DNA of 64,000 nt from Turritopsis dohrnii (taxonomy: Eukaryota; Cnidaria; Hydrozoa; Anthoathecata; Oceaniidae). Each line of letters begins with the position of its first letter. Position 1 is the first letter of the stretch. The DNA is taken from positions 62,001 to 126,000 of the forward strand of contig BQMF02000009.1 of NCBI GenBank assembly GCA_027922465.2, read 5' to 3'. The notes under the pieces are model-generated. The model saw nothing but the letters and a program-made list of their open reading frames with translations, was not told the origin of the DNA and ran no database searches. Made by a program: the position numbers and the translations under genes. Below, piece by piece: positions 1 to 10,659 of this stretch.

Positions 1-318
1 TTTTTGGAAAATATCTCGCATGGGTCCGCAATATTGGCAAACACGCCTGTGTTAGGATGCTTGATTGGCGATATCTTGGTTACATTTAGTCGTCGCAAAA
101 TGACCCCTTACATTTGTTAGGTAAGATGGATACAATGACCGCGTTGACTTTTTGGTGTACAATTTAAATTGAAAACCTTAAAACACCAGCTTAAAAGAAA
201 AATTTTTCAAGAATCTTTACGTGTTAGTTAAATTTTAAAGCGGATTTTCCACTTTTTAAACTTTCGACTTGATAAATGCTACAAAAGAATATTTTTTGAT
301 ATTAGCATCTGTTAATAT
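1..318. other. No gene seen; flank or decayed 5' region of the LINE
   Basis: This AT-rich stretch shows no open frame of note. An in-frame TAA at about 313-315 lies just before the 2A-like peptide of the LINE that follows, so the true start of that protein has been lost. It may be the old 5' untranslated region of the LINE or host flank; nothing separates the two. Confidence 0.4.
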
Positions 319-729
319 TTGTTATCTGGTGATGTAGAAACCAATCCTGGACCTGGTTCTAACGCACCAAAGTGTACAGTCTGTGAGAAGACGGTGAAAA
401 TAAATCAAAAACCCCAGATTTGTTCAGCGTGTCAGGATGTGTGTCGTGCAAAGTGTGGCGGTCATACACTCAAAACGATCCAAGCAAGAATACCTCGATA
501 CCATACTTGTGCAAAATGCGTCTACACTGAACTTCCATTTTCAAAATCAAACCTTCCGACAGATCTGGAGCAATTAAATCTTGAAAGAAACGCTCTCCTC
601 GATGAGAATATACCTTATGAACTTCCAACTGTTTCAGCACTCAATAAATATCGTCAACACTTCTCCATTGCCCACCTGAACACACGATCCATTACGTCCA
701 TTACGCTAAACACCAATTTGACATTATAA
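319..729 (+). pseudogene. LINE N-terminal part: 2A-like peptide, zinc finger, start of endonuclease
   Basis: The frame opens with LLSGDVETNPGPG. DVETNPGP is the core of 2A peptides, which make ribosomes skip the glycine-proline bond and are known at the N-terminus of several invertebrate LINE proteins. A zinc-binding region follows with CxxC pairs (CTVC, CSAC, CAKC), like the PHD-type fingers of CR1-group proteins, but the central histidine region looks degraded. The end reads into the endonuclease start (IAHLNTRSI). The first codon is TTG directly after a nearby stop, so a proper start is missing. The frame breaks at about 705, where the endonuclease continues one frame over. Confidence 0.85.
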
Positions 730-1331
730 CACTATCCGAGACGTGGCTCAAGGACAATGCAAATCTGTTGAAGTCAGTTGCAATTTCAGGTTACACAAAT
801 AATTTTCGTAACCGTGGTCGCGTGAAAGGTGATGGAGTCGGCTACTACATCAAAGACAACATCAATGCGAAGGAAAGAAAAGATCTCATCGACCTGGATG
901 TCTCCGTCGAACACCAGTGGATCGAAATCAAACAAAAAAGATCAAAGAATATTATCATCGGGAATTTTTACCAACCTAGCAGCAAGCAACAAGAAAAATT
1001 CCAATTCCTTGAAAAGTTCGAAACTATTATTTCACAGGTGACACTGCTCCACGAGGGACCAATCATCATTACTGGGGATTTCAACATCGACCTTACGAAA
1101 GAATCTCCAGAAGTAGCAAGATACAAAGACATCCTCAACTCCTTCAATCTTACGCAACACGGAACTCAACCCACCAGACAGTCGAGCTCACTCATTGATC
1201 ATATCATCTCCAACCAATCGTTGAAGCTTCTAGATCATGGTTTGGTTTTCTGCGACGAGATTTCAGACCATGACGCCCCTTCTGCATTTTTAAAGCAGCA
1301 AAAACAAAGTTCGAAGCAAGGTACAAACTGA
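711..1331 (+). pseudogene. LINE EEP (APE-like) endonuclease domain
   Basis: Read from 711 the frame gives DIITLSETWL, the second conserved block of EEP endonucleases, so it begins well before the first methionine at 768. The metal-binding and catalytic motifs GDFNIDL, SLIDHII and SDHDAP are all present and look intact. In a live LINE this domain nicks the target DNA to prime reverse transcription. The frame shifts again near 1280, after SDHDAP, so the protein cannot run on into the linker. Confidence 0.9.
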
Positions 1332-1786
1332 TAAGAGATGAACGAAATCTTGACATGGTTCAGTATATAAAAGATTTTAATTCACTTCCACTCAATCTTG
1401 TTTACGTATTTGAAGAAGTGTCGGACAAGGTCAATATCCTTAACAATCTAATAACAGAGTGCATTTCAAGACATGCACCACTACGAAAAGTGAAAATCAC
1501 TCGACCTCCATCTCCATGGATGAAAAATCTAGATATCACTGATCTCCAACGTCAACGAAATCGTACGAGAACTGAATACAGAAAACATCCAAACGAAACT
1601 AATCGTGAGAAACTGAAATTAGTGAGAAACAAACTGAAACAAAACATTAAGGAAACGAAAAGAACTTTCATGAAAAAGCTGCTATTGAACAAAAACTGCA
1701 CCGAAACATGGAAAGTCATCAATAAAATTCTCCATCCAAATCTAACGTCCGTGAAAGTCGATCCTGAGAAAGTTAATCACCTCTGA
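1282..1786 (+). pseudogene. LINE linker between endonuclease and reverse transcriptase
   Basis: The frame reads CIFKAAKTKFEARYKLIRDE, then a basic, helix-rich linker with HAPLRKVKI and PPSPWM, phrases typical of the EEP-RT linker in CR1/L2 elements. It stops at the TGA 1784-1786. The next segment starts a different frame at 1783, so part of the linker (in relatives several tens of residues) is missing by deletion. Confidence 0.8.
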
Positions 1787-2534
1787 CACACATCATTAAT
1801 ACCTGCATCAACACCTCATCAGTGCCAATCGAGTGGAAGATTAGTCGCATTTGTCCTGTTCCAAAAGTCAACAATCCAAGGTCCCTCTCCGAATACCGAC
1901 CCATCAGTGTTCTACCAATATTATCTAAAGCGTTTGAACACGTAATCCTACAACAGTTAACCGAACTAATCGAAACTGAATCTTTCTACGACCCAAAACA
2001 ATCTGGTTTCAGAAAAGGTCACTCAACGATGACGATTCTTATGAAACTGAAAGAAGACATCCTGAGTGCAATGCGCAAAGGAGAAGTCACACTTGCCATT
2101 TTAGCTGACTTCTCGAAAGCATTCGACACGGTGGATTATAGAACCTATTGCTCCTTTTCAAAGAATATCTGTCTAATCGGCAACAATTTATACAAATCGA
2201 CGACAAGTCATCGGGTCTTCTTCGGGTGGAATTTGGGGTTCCACAAGGCAGTATTTTAGGACCAGTTCTCTTTAACCTTTACGTCAACACTATCTCATCC
2301 ATTGGTGGAAGCACCTATCTAGTTTACGCTGATGATACGACCCTGCTACGACACTCGAAGGTCGTCGACCTGCCCCAGACTATCAACAAAATGCAACAAG
2401 AAATGAACGAGGTGAACACCTGGTCGGAAGATAAGAACCTTTATTTAAATAGCAACAAGATGAAGGTGATTCTTTTCTCGACTTCACAAATGTATAAAAG
2501 ACAATCTCCAAAACAAAGTGATGCAAATCAATAG
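1783..2534 (+). pseudogene. LINE reverse transcriptase palm and fingers
   Basis: The first part (to about 2135) carries NPRSLSEYRPISVLP, SGFRKGHST and ADFSKAFDTVDY, the finger and palm motifs of non-LTR reverse transcriptases. After a deletion of roughly twenty codons the frame changes, and the second part (2148-2534) has EYLSNRQQ, FGVPQGSILGP, the catalytic YADDTTLL and LNSNKMKVILFS. The catalytic aspartates are present, so the enzyme was lost through frame breaks rather than active-site changes. Confidence 0.92.
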
Positions 2535-3178
2535 CCAAAATCAAAAACTTGATAACATCACCGACATTAAAATCTTGGGAGTGCGTTTCCATCAACATCT
2601 GACATGGAGAGGTCATATCAACAGTAGCGCAATGTTGTTACTCTACCTTGAAGTCTTTGAGAATCTTCAAAAGATCTGCCGACTTTCGTCTTCAAAGGTC
2701 ACTTGCTCAAGCTCTTATCCTTTCGAGAATTAACTACGGAAACGTATTGCTCATGGGAGCCCCTCAGTACCTCCTAAGGAAACTGCAGAAACTCCAAAAT
2801 GCTGTGGCTGGCTTTGTGTATGGATGGCATGCCAGTGAAATATACGTTGTCAAGTTGCAATGGCTACCAGTCAAATAAATGATCTCACTTTCCTTGGTAA
2901 AAATGGCACACAAAGCCCTAAACAACCCTTCATGGCCAACTTATCTTAAGTTAACAAAATCACGTCCACCTGGAAGGAAACTTCGCTCGGAACTTCAACA
3001 CAAGTATAACATCGACATGACTGACGCTTTTGAGGGTTCCTTTGCCCAACAAGCTGGTGGTTGTTTTAATGACCTTCCGAACAACTTGAAAAACATTGAA
3101 AAATTTGAAACGTTCGCGGAAAAATGTTTTTCCTATTTTATTGATAAAGCCGTTGCTCGGGTTTACTCAAATCAATAA
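2518..3178 (+). pseudogene. LINE C-terminal thumb region
   Basis: Three pieces follow one another: KILGVRFHQHLTW (2518-2640), LILSRINYGNVLLMGAP to LQWLPVK (2648-2878), and SLVKMAHKALN to LPNNLKNIEKFETF (2879-3178). These are the usual C-terminal blocks of CR1-group LINEs. The last two are in one frame, separated by a single TAA at about 2876 (VK-stop-MISLS where relatives read through), a simple nonsense mutation. The end at 3178 is the natural C-terminus (FKxxAKxxLF-like FETFAEKCFSYF). Confidence 0.85.
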
Positions 3179-3485
3179 CATATTTTTAATTCTAATAATA
3201 TTATTACTTAACCTCTATTATTTTCATCTGTTAGCATTACTTTTTTTTATCGAGTCTTCCTCTATTCTATTGATGCGTATCAATTGTAACCCAAGTTTCC
3301 ATTATTTAATATTACAAGCTTCATTATCCAACTTACTGCGACACCCACTCAACCCTTCTACCACAATTGTTAGCCTATTTCTTAATTTAATCTAATTTAG
3401 ATGTCCGTAATATTTATTATTATACGTTTTTATACATTATACGTAACACCATGCATATATTTTATCCTATACGCTTTCTCTGTTA
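3179..3485. other. AT-rich LINE tail, no gene
   Basis: The sequence is a T/A-rich tail after the LINE stop codon. No coding signal is seen. The LINE 3' end probably lies near 3400, but no target duplication was found. Confidence 0.4.
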
Positions 3486-3867
3486 GGGGCTGTTCATATG
3501 GAGGTGGGCTGTACCGGTTGACTGGGCTGGCTCGGTTAGGTGAGATCTCGCTATGTTTATGAAACGCATGAAAATTAAATGTGTTCATATGACAAGCGAG
3601 CCAGCCCGCCTTGCCGAGATCTCTCTTGTTTTTACCGAGATCTCGGCTAGGCGGGGTGAAAATTGTACATATGAACACTCCATCCCGGTGAGGCGGGATG
3701 GGATTGTATCAATTCCTGCACAAAGAATGTGAGTTCACGTGATGAAAAAAAATTCTATCCCGGTTGAGCGGGATGAAAATTATCATATGAACATGAGATA
3801 AAAGTCAGCCCGTCTAGCCGAGCCAGCCCGGTCAACCGGTACAGCCCGCCTCCATATGAACAGCCCC
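3486..3867. mobile_element. MITE with about 57-bp inverted repeats (TTAGGGGCTGTTCATATGGA type)
   Basis: The ends are GGGGCTGTTCATATGGAGG and its reverse complement, with matching arms over about 57 bp and few mismatches. A TA lies outside each end (3484-3485 and 3868-3869). The interior repeats a module made of a CCCGG...GCGGGA dyad, GAGATCTCG boxes and CATATGAAC. It has no coding capacity. The TA duplication suggests mobilisation by a Tc1/mariner-like transposase, but the family was not recognised. Related modules occur at 4972-5105, about 52815-53069 and, in its ends only, 58175-58351. Confidence 0.85.
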
Positions 3868-3870
3868 TAA

Positions 3871-4971
3871 GAAGAACCATATTGATGGATGCAGGAAATA
3901 TATCGATTAAAATAAAAAAAAAAGCATCTTGAATTACCACATGAATTCATAGATAGATAACCATCGTGTCCGGATGGTCCAGAGCCACCCTTTGTTTTGA
4001 TAGCAGCTTATCTGATGGAATCTGCTGTTATCAACTGTTCACAGGTTGATTTTCGCCGCCGAGATGATACTCAATGCGCATGATGATGTCACTCGACGTA
4101 GGTTTTCAACATTCGCTCGTAATTTTTTGTATGGATATCGGACTTTTTGTTGTATGGATATCGGACTTTAGGAAGAAATTTCACCAGTCAGCCAGGAGTG
4201 CTTTTACATCGGTTCAACTAGAAGCACGAACAGTTTGCAAATTTCATGTTAGAATCTTTTGTTCTTTATACCAAAATCCACATTCTTAAAATAGAGCCAC
4301 TCCCATGACCTGTTTATTTCTTCCTAGGTTACCTCTTCAGCTTCTTCATCTACCACTTATAATACTCCATATGTATTGTTGTCTCCCTGATTTTGCAAAC
4401 TACACAAACTGGTAAGATTCTTCTGACAACTGTACCAAGTCCCAAGTAAACAAGCCAAGTAAACTAACAGTATGCTGCTTGTCGGAACATCCTGTTAATT
4501 AATAAGTGAATATTTGAATGAACATTGCAAAAGGAGATAAAAATTATTTTTATCATCTGTTGTATGTTTTTTCCAATGATTTTGATATTCACACCCTTTC
4601 TCTATCATGTAAAGAAAACAGAAATGAATTTTTCAAGCATTCCTTCTGGTAGTCTTCCGAGCGAGCTACAGCTTACTATGTTTGAAAGATGTATATTTTA
4701 TCACGCGTTTAGCACACCTATTTTTTTGTAAATATGTCTTGCAGTACAAAATATCTTACTTTCATTCAAAAATTTAATATTTGAAATGAAGTTATTTATC
4801 ATTTTACAGATTCAGATCAGTGTTTTGCGGAAAGAACAGCGAACATTTCCAGTCTCTCCGCTTCACAAAATCACTTTTGGTGCTTGGCAACATACCTGTC
4901 TAAAATGTTGTATCTACCCCTCGAACTTGCTTCATTCCTCTTGTTATTGAAAATCCCGAATTCCCTAAGCA
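3871..4971. other. Intergenic, no supported gene
   Basis: Short open frames here (for example 4074-4289 and 4525-4731) have no recognisable motif, no partner exon and the composition of random AT-rich DNA. Nothing else is seen. Confidence 0.5.
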
Positions 4972-5105
4972 CTATACCAAATAAGCTCGGCTGACCGAGC
5001 TGGCCCGAAAGATCGATATCTCACCTTCATTGACAAAAACTCCTAGTACACAATTCCCTATCATATAAGAGCCGGGCTGACCCGACTTAACGAGATCTGG
5101 ATTTT
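4972..5105. repeat. Diverged fragment related to the 3486-3867 MITE
   Basis: The blocks AAGCTCGGCTGACCGAGC, CATATAAGAGCCGGGCTGACC and AACGAGATCTGG resemble the interior of the MITE at 3486-3867 (GACGGGCTGAC, CTCGGCT and GAGATCTCG boxes). The boundaries are unclear and no target duplication was found. Confidence 0.5.
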
Positions 5106-5517
5106 GCCATGTGCGATCCTTGTTAAGCGTGGCGAAGCCACGTTTCATTTTTTGAGGACCTATCATTTTGTCATTTATGTTCCGTTTTTATCAATTTTTA
5201 CACCATTCGATAGGATTTTATTCGTAGATTTTAAAAATATACATTTTGTTCTCCAACACCTTTTTGTTTGGAAACAATTAAGGATTTTAACATGAAAAAA
5301 TCCAATTATCTTTTTAATGGTTAATTAACACATCTTTCAATAACAGCTACCAAAGGTCATTATCAAAAACAATATCAAAGTCAAGTGACTGTAAAACACA
5401 AAAGTCATTAAAAACAAAACTTCAAGCTGTCTCAACATGTCCCCCGTTTTCTGAACACAGCGATTTACTCTTGCTCTCATATAGAGTGGCGAATAAAATT
5501 TTGATTTTGTCTAAGAT
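5106..5517. other. Intergenic, no supported gene
   Basis: AT-rich sequence without recognised features. Confidence 0.4.
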
Positions 5518-5539
5518 TACCTTATCGGTAGAAAATTCG

Positions 5540-5682
5540 TCGGTAAAAAGTGACGAAAAAATCGCTTGGTGACGAAATTTTTTACCGACGAATATTTTTT
5601 GCCGACGAATTTTTTTGCCGACGAATATTTTTTACCGACGAATATTTTTTACCGACGAATATTTTTTGCCGACGAAATTCTC
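5540..5682. repeat. Left subterminal tandem repeats (ACCGACGAATATTTTTT)
   Basis: About six copies of ACCGACGAATATTTTTT or GCCGACGAATATTTTTT lie just inside the left end, some as AAATTCGTCGG on the other strand. The matching cluster at the right end is 6575-6700. Such dense subterminal repeats usually serve as transposase binding sites. Confidence 0.85.
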
Positions 5683-6028
5683 TAAATGAAAAAGTGCTTT
5701 TTTCGTAAAATCGTCCTTTTGACTATTTTTGTTTGGAAGTATTAAATAGAACATATTTTTTCATTTTAGCGTTCTTATTTCTACAGAAAAATGCTTTAAA
5801 ACAGGAGAATTTCAGAACAATAAAGGAAAGGTTTCGGTTCTGGTAGTAACATTTTCTTCTAGTTCTTTCTATTGGTGTTTCATATAACAAATTTCAACAA
5901 ATAAAATATTATACCACATTTCTTTCTTAGGCAAAATTTCATCGTCATACTATGCTATATAAATAGCTGAAATCTGCATCGGTTAAAAGTTCAATTTAAA
6001 CAGAAATATCAACGAAAGTGAAGTCATT

Positions 6029-6433
6029 TTAAGCTCGGAAAGGGTTTTCAATCCTTGTGTAAACGGTGTTTGCAGAATCAATCGCTTCTAAGATACCAGC
6101 TGACTCAAAGCCCTTTATGATAGAATCCTTTTGTTCTTTTAAGTGATTGTATGATTCAACAATCCATTTAGCATGGAGTGGTTTTAGAATGCTCAATTTG
6201 AGGGAAACTTGTACGTCAGCGGGGTTGGTGCCATTCGACAACTGAGCGCTTACTCTGTCGGCGTACCAGGAGTTGAATTTGTGTGAGATGAATTTTTTGG
6301 CGACATGATTGATGCTTATGTCAAGCAGTTGAAATTTATTGGTTAAATTGTGAGGGACAATCACCAGCTCACAATTGTTCTTTGAGCATAATTTTTTGAC
6401 ATCATCATTGTCTTGGCCTTTAAAGGTATCCAT
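6029..6433 (-). pseudogene. Pogo/Tigger-type DDE transposase, C-terminal remnant
   Basis: The frame carries VIVPHNLTNKFQLLDISIN followed by a helical tail with WYADRVSAQL. This matches the end of the DDE_1 domain in pogo/Tigger (CENP-B related) transposases, where a VIPxxxTxxLQPLDxxxN block precedes the last catalytic region. The N-terminal HTH domains and the first catalytic aspartates are absent. The frame ends naturally. It lies between the terminal repeats of the element at 5520-6709 and was probably its transposase before a deletion. Confidence 0.75.
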
Positions 6434-6574
6434 GATGATTAACGATTTCCGTTCATCTGGATAACCGAGTTCCTTTTTCTTTCTCTTTAGAAAGGGGAAA
6501 TGATGACTTTAAATAAAGTCACTAAATAAAAGTCACTTTAGTAAAAAATAATTATATCCTCTTTACTTAAAAAG

Positions 6575-6700
6575 TGCAGAAAAAAATTCGTCGGCGAAAA
6601 ATATTCGTCGGCAAAAAGTGACGAAATTATTGGCAAGTGACGAAATTTTTTACCGACGAATATTTTTTGCCGACGAATTTTTTCACCGACGAATTTTCTA
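6575..6700. repeat. Right subterminal repeats of the pogo-like element
   Basis: Copies of ATTCGTCGGCAAAAA and its complement TTTTTGCCGACGAAT mirror the left cluster, mostly in inverted orientation, and end in the right terminal repeat. Confidence 0.85.
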
Positions 6701-6711
6701 CCGATAAGGTA

Positions 6712-8558
6712 TTTGCTGCGTCAACAATTTTACTTCTCAACTTTGATAGACTCTGGATCTCAGTGAAGAAAAGTTTTTGTAGCATCTAAAGATTGCTCAT
6801 ATGATGTCAAAAAAGTTTGTAGAAGCCCCCGTCTCACAATTTTTAACTTTGTGATGAAATCACAATTTTAGGGTGTTCAGTAACACCACGACATGTTCTT
6901 AATAAACAAAAGAATAATCGCACGTGAAAACTTACTTTTATTAACCATTAAGGAGTTAATGACCGTGACAGTTTAAAGAAATCCTTTTTACTACAAAGGT
7001 GTTGGACTAAATTATTTGAAATATAGGTTTTTAAAAACCTTGAAAGAAATGCTATCGAATGATGTAAAAATCTCTAAAATCTGATATATGTGTGAAAAGT
7101 TATAGAGTGTTAAAATCTCAGACCGAAATTCTCTGGGACACACTGTACAAGTCAATGTTTCTTATCTTAGTGAATTCCCTACGGAACTGCATTGGCCCCA
7201 ATAAATATCTTTGCTCTCAACTGGACATTCGGTGTACTTGGCGAGACGATGCATGTTTGTTTTAGGTTCGTTAAGTTGCACTGGATTTTGTTGATAACTT
7301 ATAGGGCAAATGAAAACTTGATCATTCTAGAATTATTGACAACATATGCAATTGATTGCAGAAGGCTACATTGTTTCGTTGTTTCAAAAGCACACATATA
7401 CCTTGAAGCTTTCCTTTATATCCCTAACATCTATGAAAAATTAATTTAAATCTGGTTTAGTAACGTCTGAGGGAGGTATCCCTTATAGTGCGACAGGAAT
7501 GAACACATAAAGAACGGACATCAAATATTTTTTCTGTTTTTAAATCTTTAAAAGTCTTTCGTAAAACTGCATTTATGTTCAGACTTTCTTTACGAATCCT
7601 TTTAAGTCAAATGTATTCTGAAAGTTTACATGGAACAAGCACCAAGCGTTGTGTCAAGGATGTTGCCAAGCACGATGCATCCTGTTTGTTTATTCATCTA
7701 GGAAGGAAAAAAATGGCTGATTATTTTCCTGCACGATGGTTGAGTGATTTATAGATCCATAAGAAACATTCGTTATTAAAATAAAACCTAAATGCAAACA
7801 CGATATGTTACAAACAACAGCCTCAATCAACATCAGAGGCTGTCAAACAAATTATTAAAACAAGTGTTTCTGTAGACATGATGGCGTCGAAAAGGAAAAC
7901 TTAAGGCCTTAAATATTCTCGTACAAAATCTTTTCTAAACAATGAACAGCCCAAACAACCTTGTGTTAAGGCCTATACCATTTCAAAACAGTGCTTAGCC
8001 ATCATTTAACGTTACAATTAGATTCTGTTTTAATGACTACCATTACAACATGTTATTACCTTAAGGGAAGAAATTTTGGCGGGAAAAAATTGTGACGGAT
8101 TTGCCGGATTAAATTTGGTTTAAATGCTCGTCCGTGAGGCGCATTGCAATAGTGCGAGGTTTCAAGTCAAGAAAGTAAACAGATCAGGCGGAAATCTTGA
8201 CAAGGAATTTAATGAACCACACTAGAATGTTTTCCTACAAGTAAACCTGAAAATAGAACTCAACTCACGAAGAATCGGAATCCGCATAAACATCTGAAGA
8301 GTAAAACCAATGAAGAAGAAAAAAACAAAAAAGGAACATTTAAATGAGACTGGAAATAACAATAAGAATTTAGTGGCGTCCTCATCACCCTCAAATCATC
8401 CCCTTAAAGCTATGTGTGCTTCTTATACATTAAACCGTTTCACATATCTAGTATATTGTTAAAACGTTCAGAGAATTTGCATTGGCTATCTTATTAACTC
8501 AACTATGTCTTCGTAGATTTAACTTGTAAGAATAAGTCAAGTAAGTTACCAAGTGAAA
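6712..8558. other. Intergenic, no supported gene
   Basis: No coding or repeat structure was recognised apart from a small perfect dyad near 7819-7850 (ACAGCCTC...GAGGCTGT). The open frame 7192-7449 has no recognisable domain. Confidence 0.45.
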
Positions 8559-10261
8559 TATGGTCTTTTTCTCCGTTAACTGAGTCGGAAAATGTATGTA
8601 TACTATGACCTGAAACAACTAAATTCCATCCGCTCTATCACTTCTTGTACAGTTACTTTTAAACTGAATCACTTCCAAGTATTGTTCCTAATTTCATCAA
8701 CCTATACAAATTTTCTATTTCTATTCTTTAGCTCCCCAAGATACGGTTGCACCATCCAATTGCAAGTGTGCTTGCTTTTCATTTAATTGCCATTGGCTTC
8801 GTATGATTTGCAAAAAAATGAAATGGACATATTTCTTTATTGTGTTGATGACTACCAACTGCCTTATTGTTGCCTTGCTGTTGCCATGTGATCACCTTAT
8901 CGTTGCCTTTTCATTAACTTATTACGTTTCTGTGATATGAAAAGTGTTTTTCCTACTTCATTGTGCTTGTTATTCATTCTTCCTGCTTCGTGTAATTTGT
9001 TGCAGCTTGAAATTGATTTGATTTGGTTTCCATTTACTAGCCAAGCTTGCCTCACCATTACCTTATCTTAGACTCGCCATGGCCTTGCCATTGTTTTGTC
9101 ATGCTCCATCCAACCTGCCAGTCCTCTCCTTGTGGTCTGAAGAAAATATTCTTGTAAACATTACTAAACAAGCTTGATGTACGTGGCTCGATGATGAATT
9201 TCAGGACGTGAATTAACTACGCCTTTGTGACGTAGCGATTTGACATGCGACCACTGTTGCTACGTTATGTCGGAACAGCAAAGTAGCCCAAGAGGCCTTT
9301 TAAGTTGGTTTCTTGGGGACTGTAAGCCTCTTTAGTGGAGTGTGGTGGCGAAGCTATTTCAACGAAATGACAGAAATTAAAAGTTTAAACTCACCAAAAT
9401 ATTTTGTAGTGGCAAGTAGTCACAAAGTGTGTTACAAAGTAGGAAGAAATTTTCGAACGATTTAAACATTAAAGTCGGCATCTCAGCTACATGCTAACAC
9501 TTCAAGCCCTGGCGTGTCATAGGATTTCGATCGAGTTGCGATGACCTAAATGTTTCTGTGAACTAGTGCCATCTGACAACTCCGAAGAGTTGCCAAAACA
9601 AGCCGCGCCAACCTACATCACTACGGGGAAGTGCGCACCCATGCAAGTTACTAACCAGAACATGGGAGAGCTTTGATAGCCGTCGATGATTCATCAACCT
9701 CTCAGACGAATGTTCGTTTGGCGTCCTTTTCCTTCCAAGAAAACTGACAACTTTGTTTTGTATTCTTAATTGTTGCCAAGATGTTGAAATAGCTGTTGCC
9801 TCTACTTTCATTTTAAATTTTGATTCATTTGTAGATTGCTGACTAAATCTGTTGATGTGCCAGAACTAGGTGGCAATCACAGGCGGATTTGATAAACGAA
9901 TGACGCTGTCTGTCGTACTCTTTTGTTGCCAAAGACATTCCATCCTCCGAAACTATACTTTATAGATATGTTATTGCCGAATTTTCAGTAAATTAAACGT
10001 AGTTATTGTCTATAGTTGTATGTTCCCAGCCAGAGATAAACAAAAAGTAAGTTAAGATGCTAAGCGTGCCTCGCTCTTTATACATTTTAGGTGTTTGTTT
10101 AAGGTCATTTAACGCTTTCGTTGCGTTTTTAAAATTATCCCTTTGCCTTTACATGCTTAGTACACATACCTCAACAGCAAATCTTGATTAGAATTAGGTA
10201 GTTATTTAATTGTAACGGACAGCAATGATTTGTAGGTTTACTCTGGCATTTAGGCTGAACT
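8559..10261. repeat. Array unit 1, diverged edge copy
   Basis: This copy has small indels (GTGATATGAAAAG where inner units have GTGATAATATGAAAAG) and substitutions, and its first tens of bases (TCCGTTAACTGAGTCGG) are the most different. The 76-codon frame of inner units is changed at many residues here, which argues against protein conservation. Confidence 0.9.
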
Positions 10262-10659
10262 ATGGTTGGTCTTTTTCTCCGTTATCTGAGTTGGAAAATG
10301 AATGCAAGCTATAACCTGAAACAACTTTATTCCATCCGCTCTATCACTTCTTGTACAGTTACTTCTAAACTAAATCACTTCCAAGTATTGTTCCTAATTT
10401 CATCAACCTATACAAATTTTCTATTGCTCTTCTTTAGCTCCGAAAGAAGTTAAGATGCTAAGCGTGCCTCGCTCTTTATACATTTTAGGTGTTTGTTTAA
10501 GGTCATTTAACGCTTTCGTTGCGTTTTTAAAATTATCCCTTTGCCTTTACATGCTTAGTACACATACCTCAACAGCAAATCTTGATTAGAATTAGGTAGT
10601 TATTTAATTGTAACGGACAGCAATGATTTGTAGGTTTACTCTGGCATTTAGGCTGAACT
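10262..10659. repeat. Array unit 2, internally deleted to 398 bp
   Basis: The unit reads as normal up to CTCCGAAAG at about 10447, then jumps to AAGTTAAGATGC, the start of the last part of the unit. This removes about 1311 bp. The junction shares a few A/G bases (AAAG/AAG), compatible with slippage or end joining. Confidence 0.92.

Larger units (their letters stand above)
319..3400 (+). mobile_element. Decayed CR1/L2-type LINE with 2A-like peptide
   Basis: In order the element carries a 2A-like peptide, a zinc-binding region, an EEP endonuclease, a linker, a reverse transcriptase and a C-terminal thumb region. The order and motifs (GDFN, SDH, FSKAFDTVD, GVPQGS, YADD) are those of CR1/L2-like non-LTR retrotransposons. 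The reading frame changes near 705, 1280, 1785, 2135 and 2530 and has a nonsense codon at about 2876. Short deletions are evident between the linker and the RT and inside the RT. The 3' end is an AT-rich tail without a clear poly(A). This is a dead copy. Confidence 0.9.
5520..6709 (-). mobile_element. Pogo-like DNA transposon remnant with TA target duplication
   Basis: The left end CCTTATCGGTAGAAAATTCG is matched by the right end CGAATTTTCTACCGATAAGG, and both are flanked by TA (5518-5519 and 6710-6711). TA duplications are the mark of the Tc1/mariner/pogo superfamily, which agrees with the transposase remnant inside (6029-6433, minus). Both ends continue inward into tandem copies of a roughly 17-22 bp motif. 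The transposase is only a C-terminal piece, so this is a deleted, non-autonomous copy. Confidence 0.9.
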
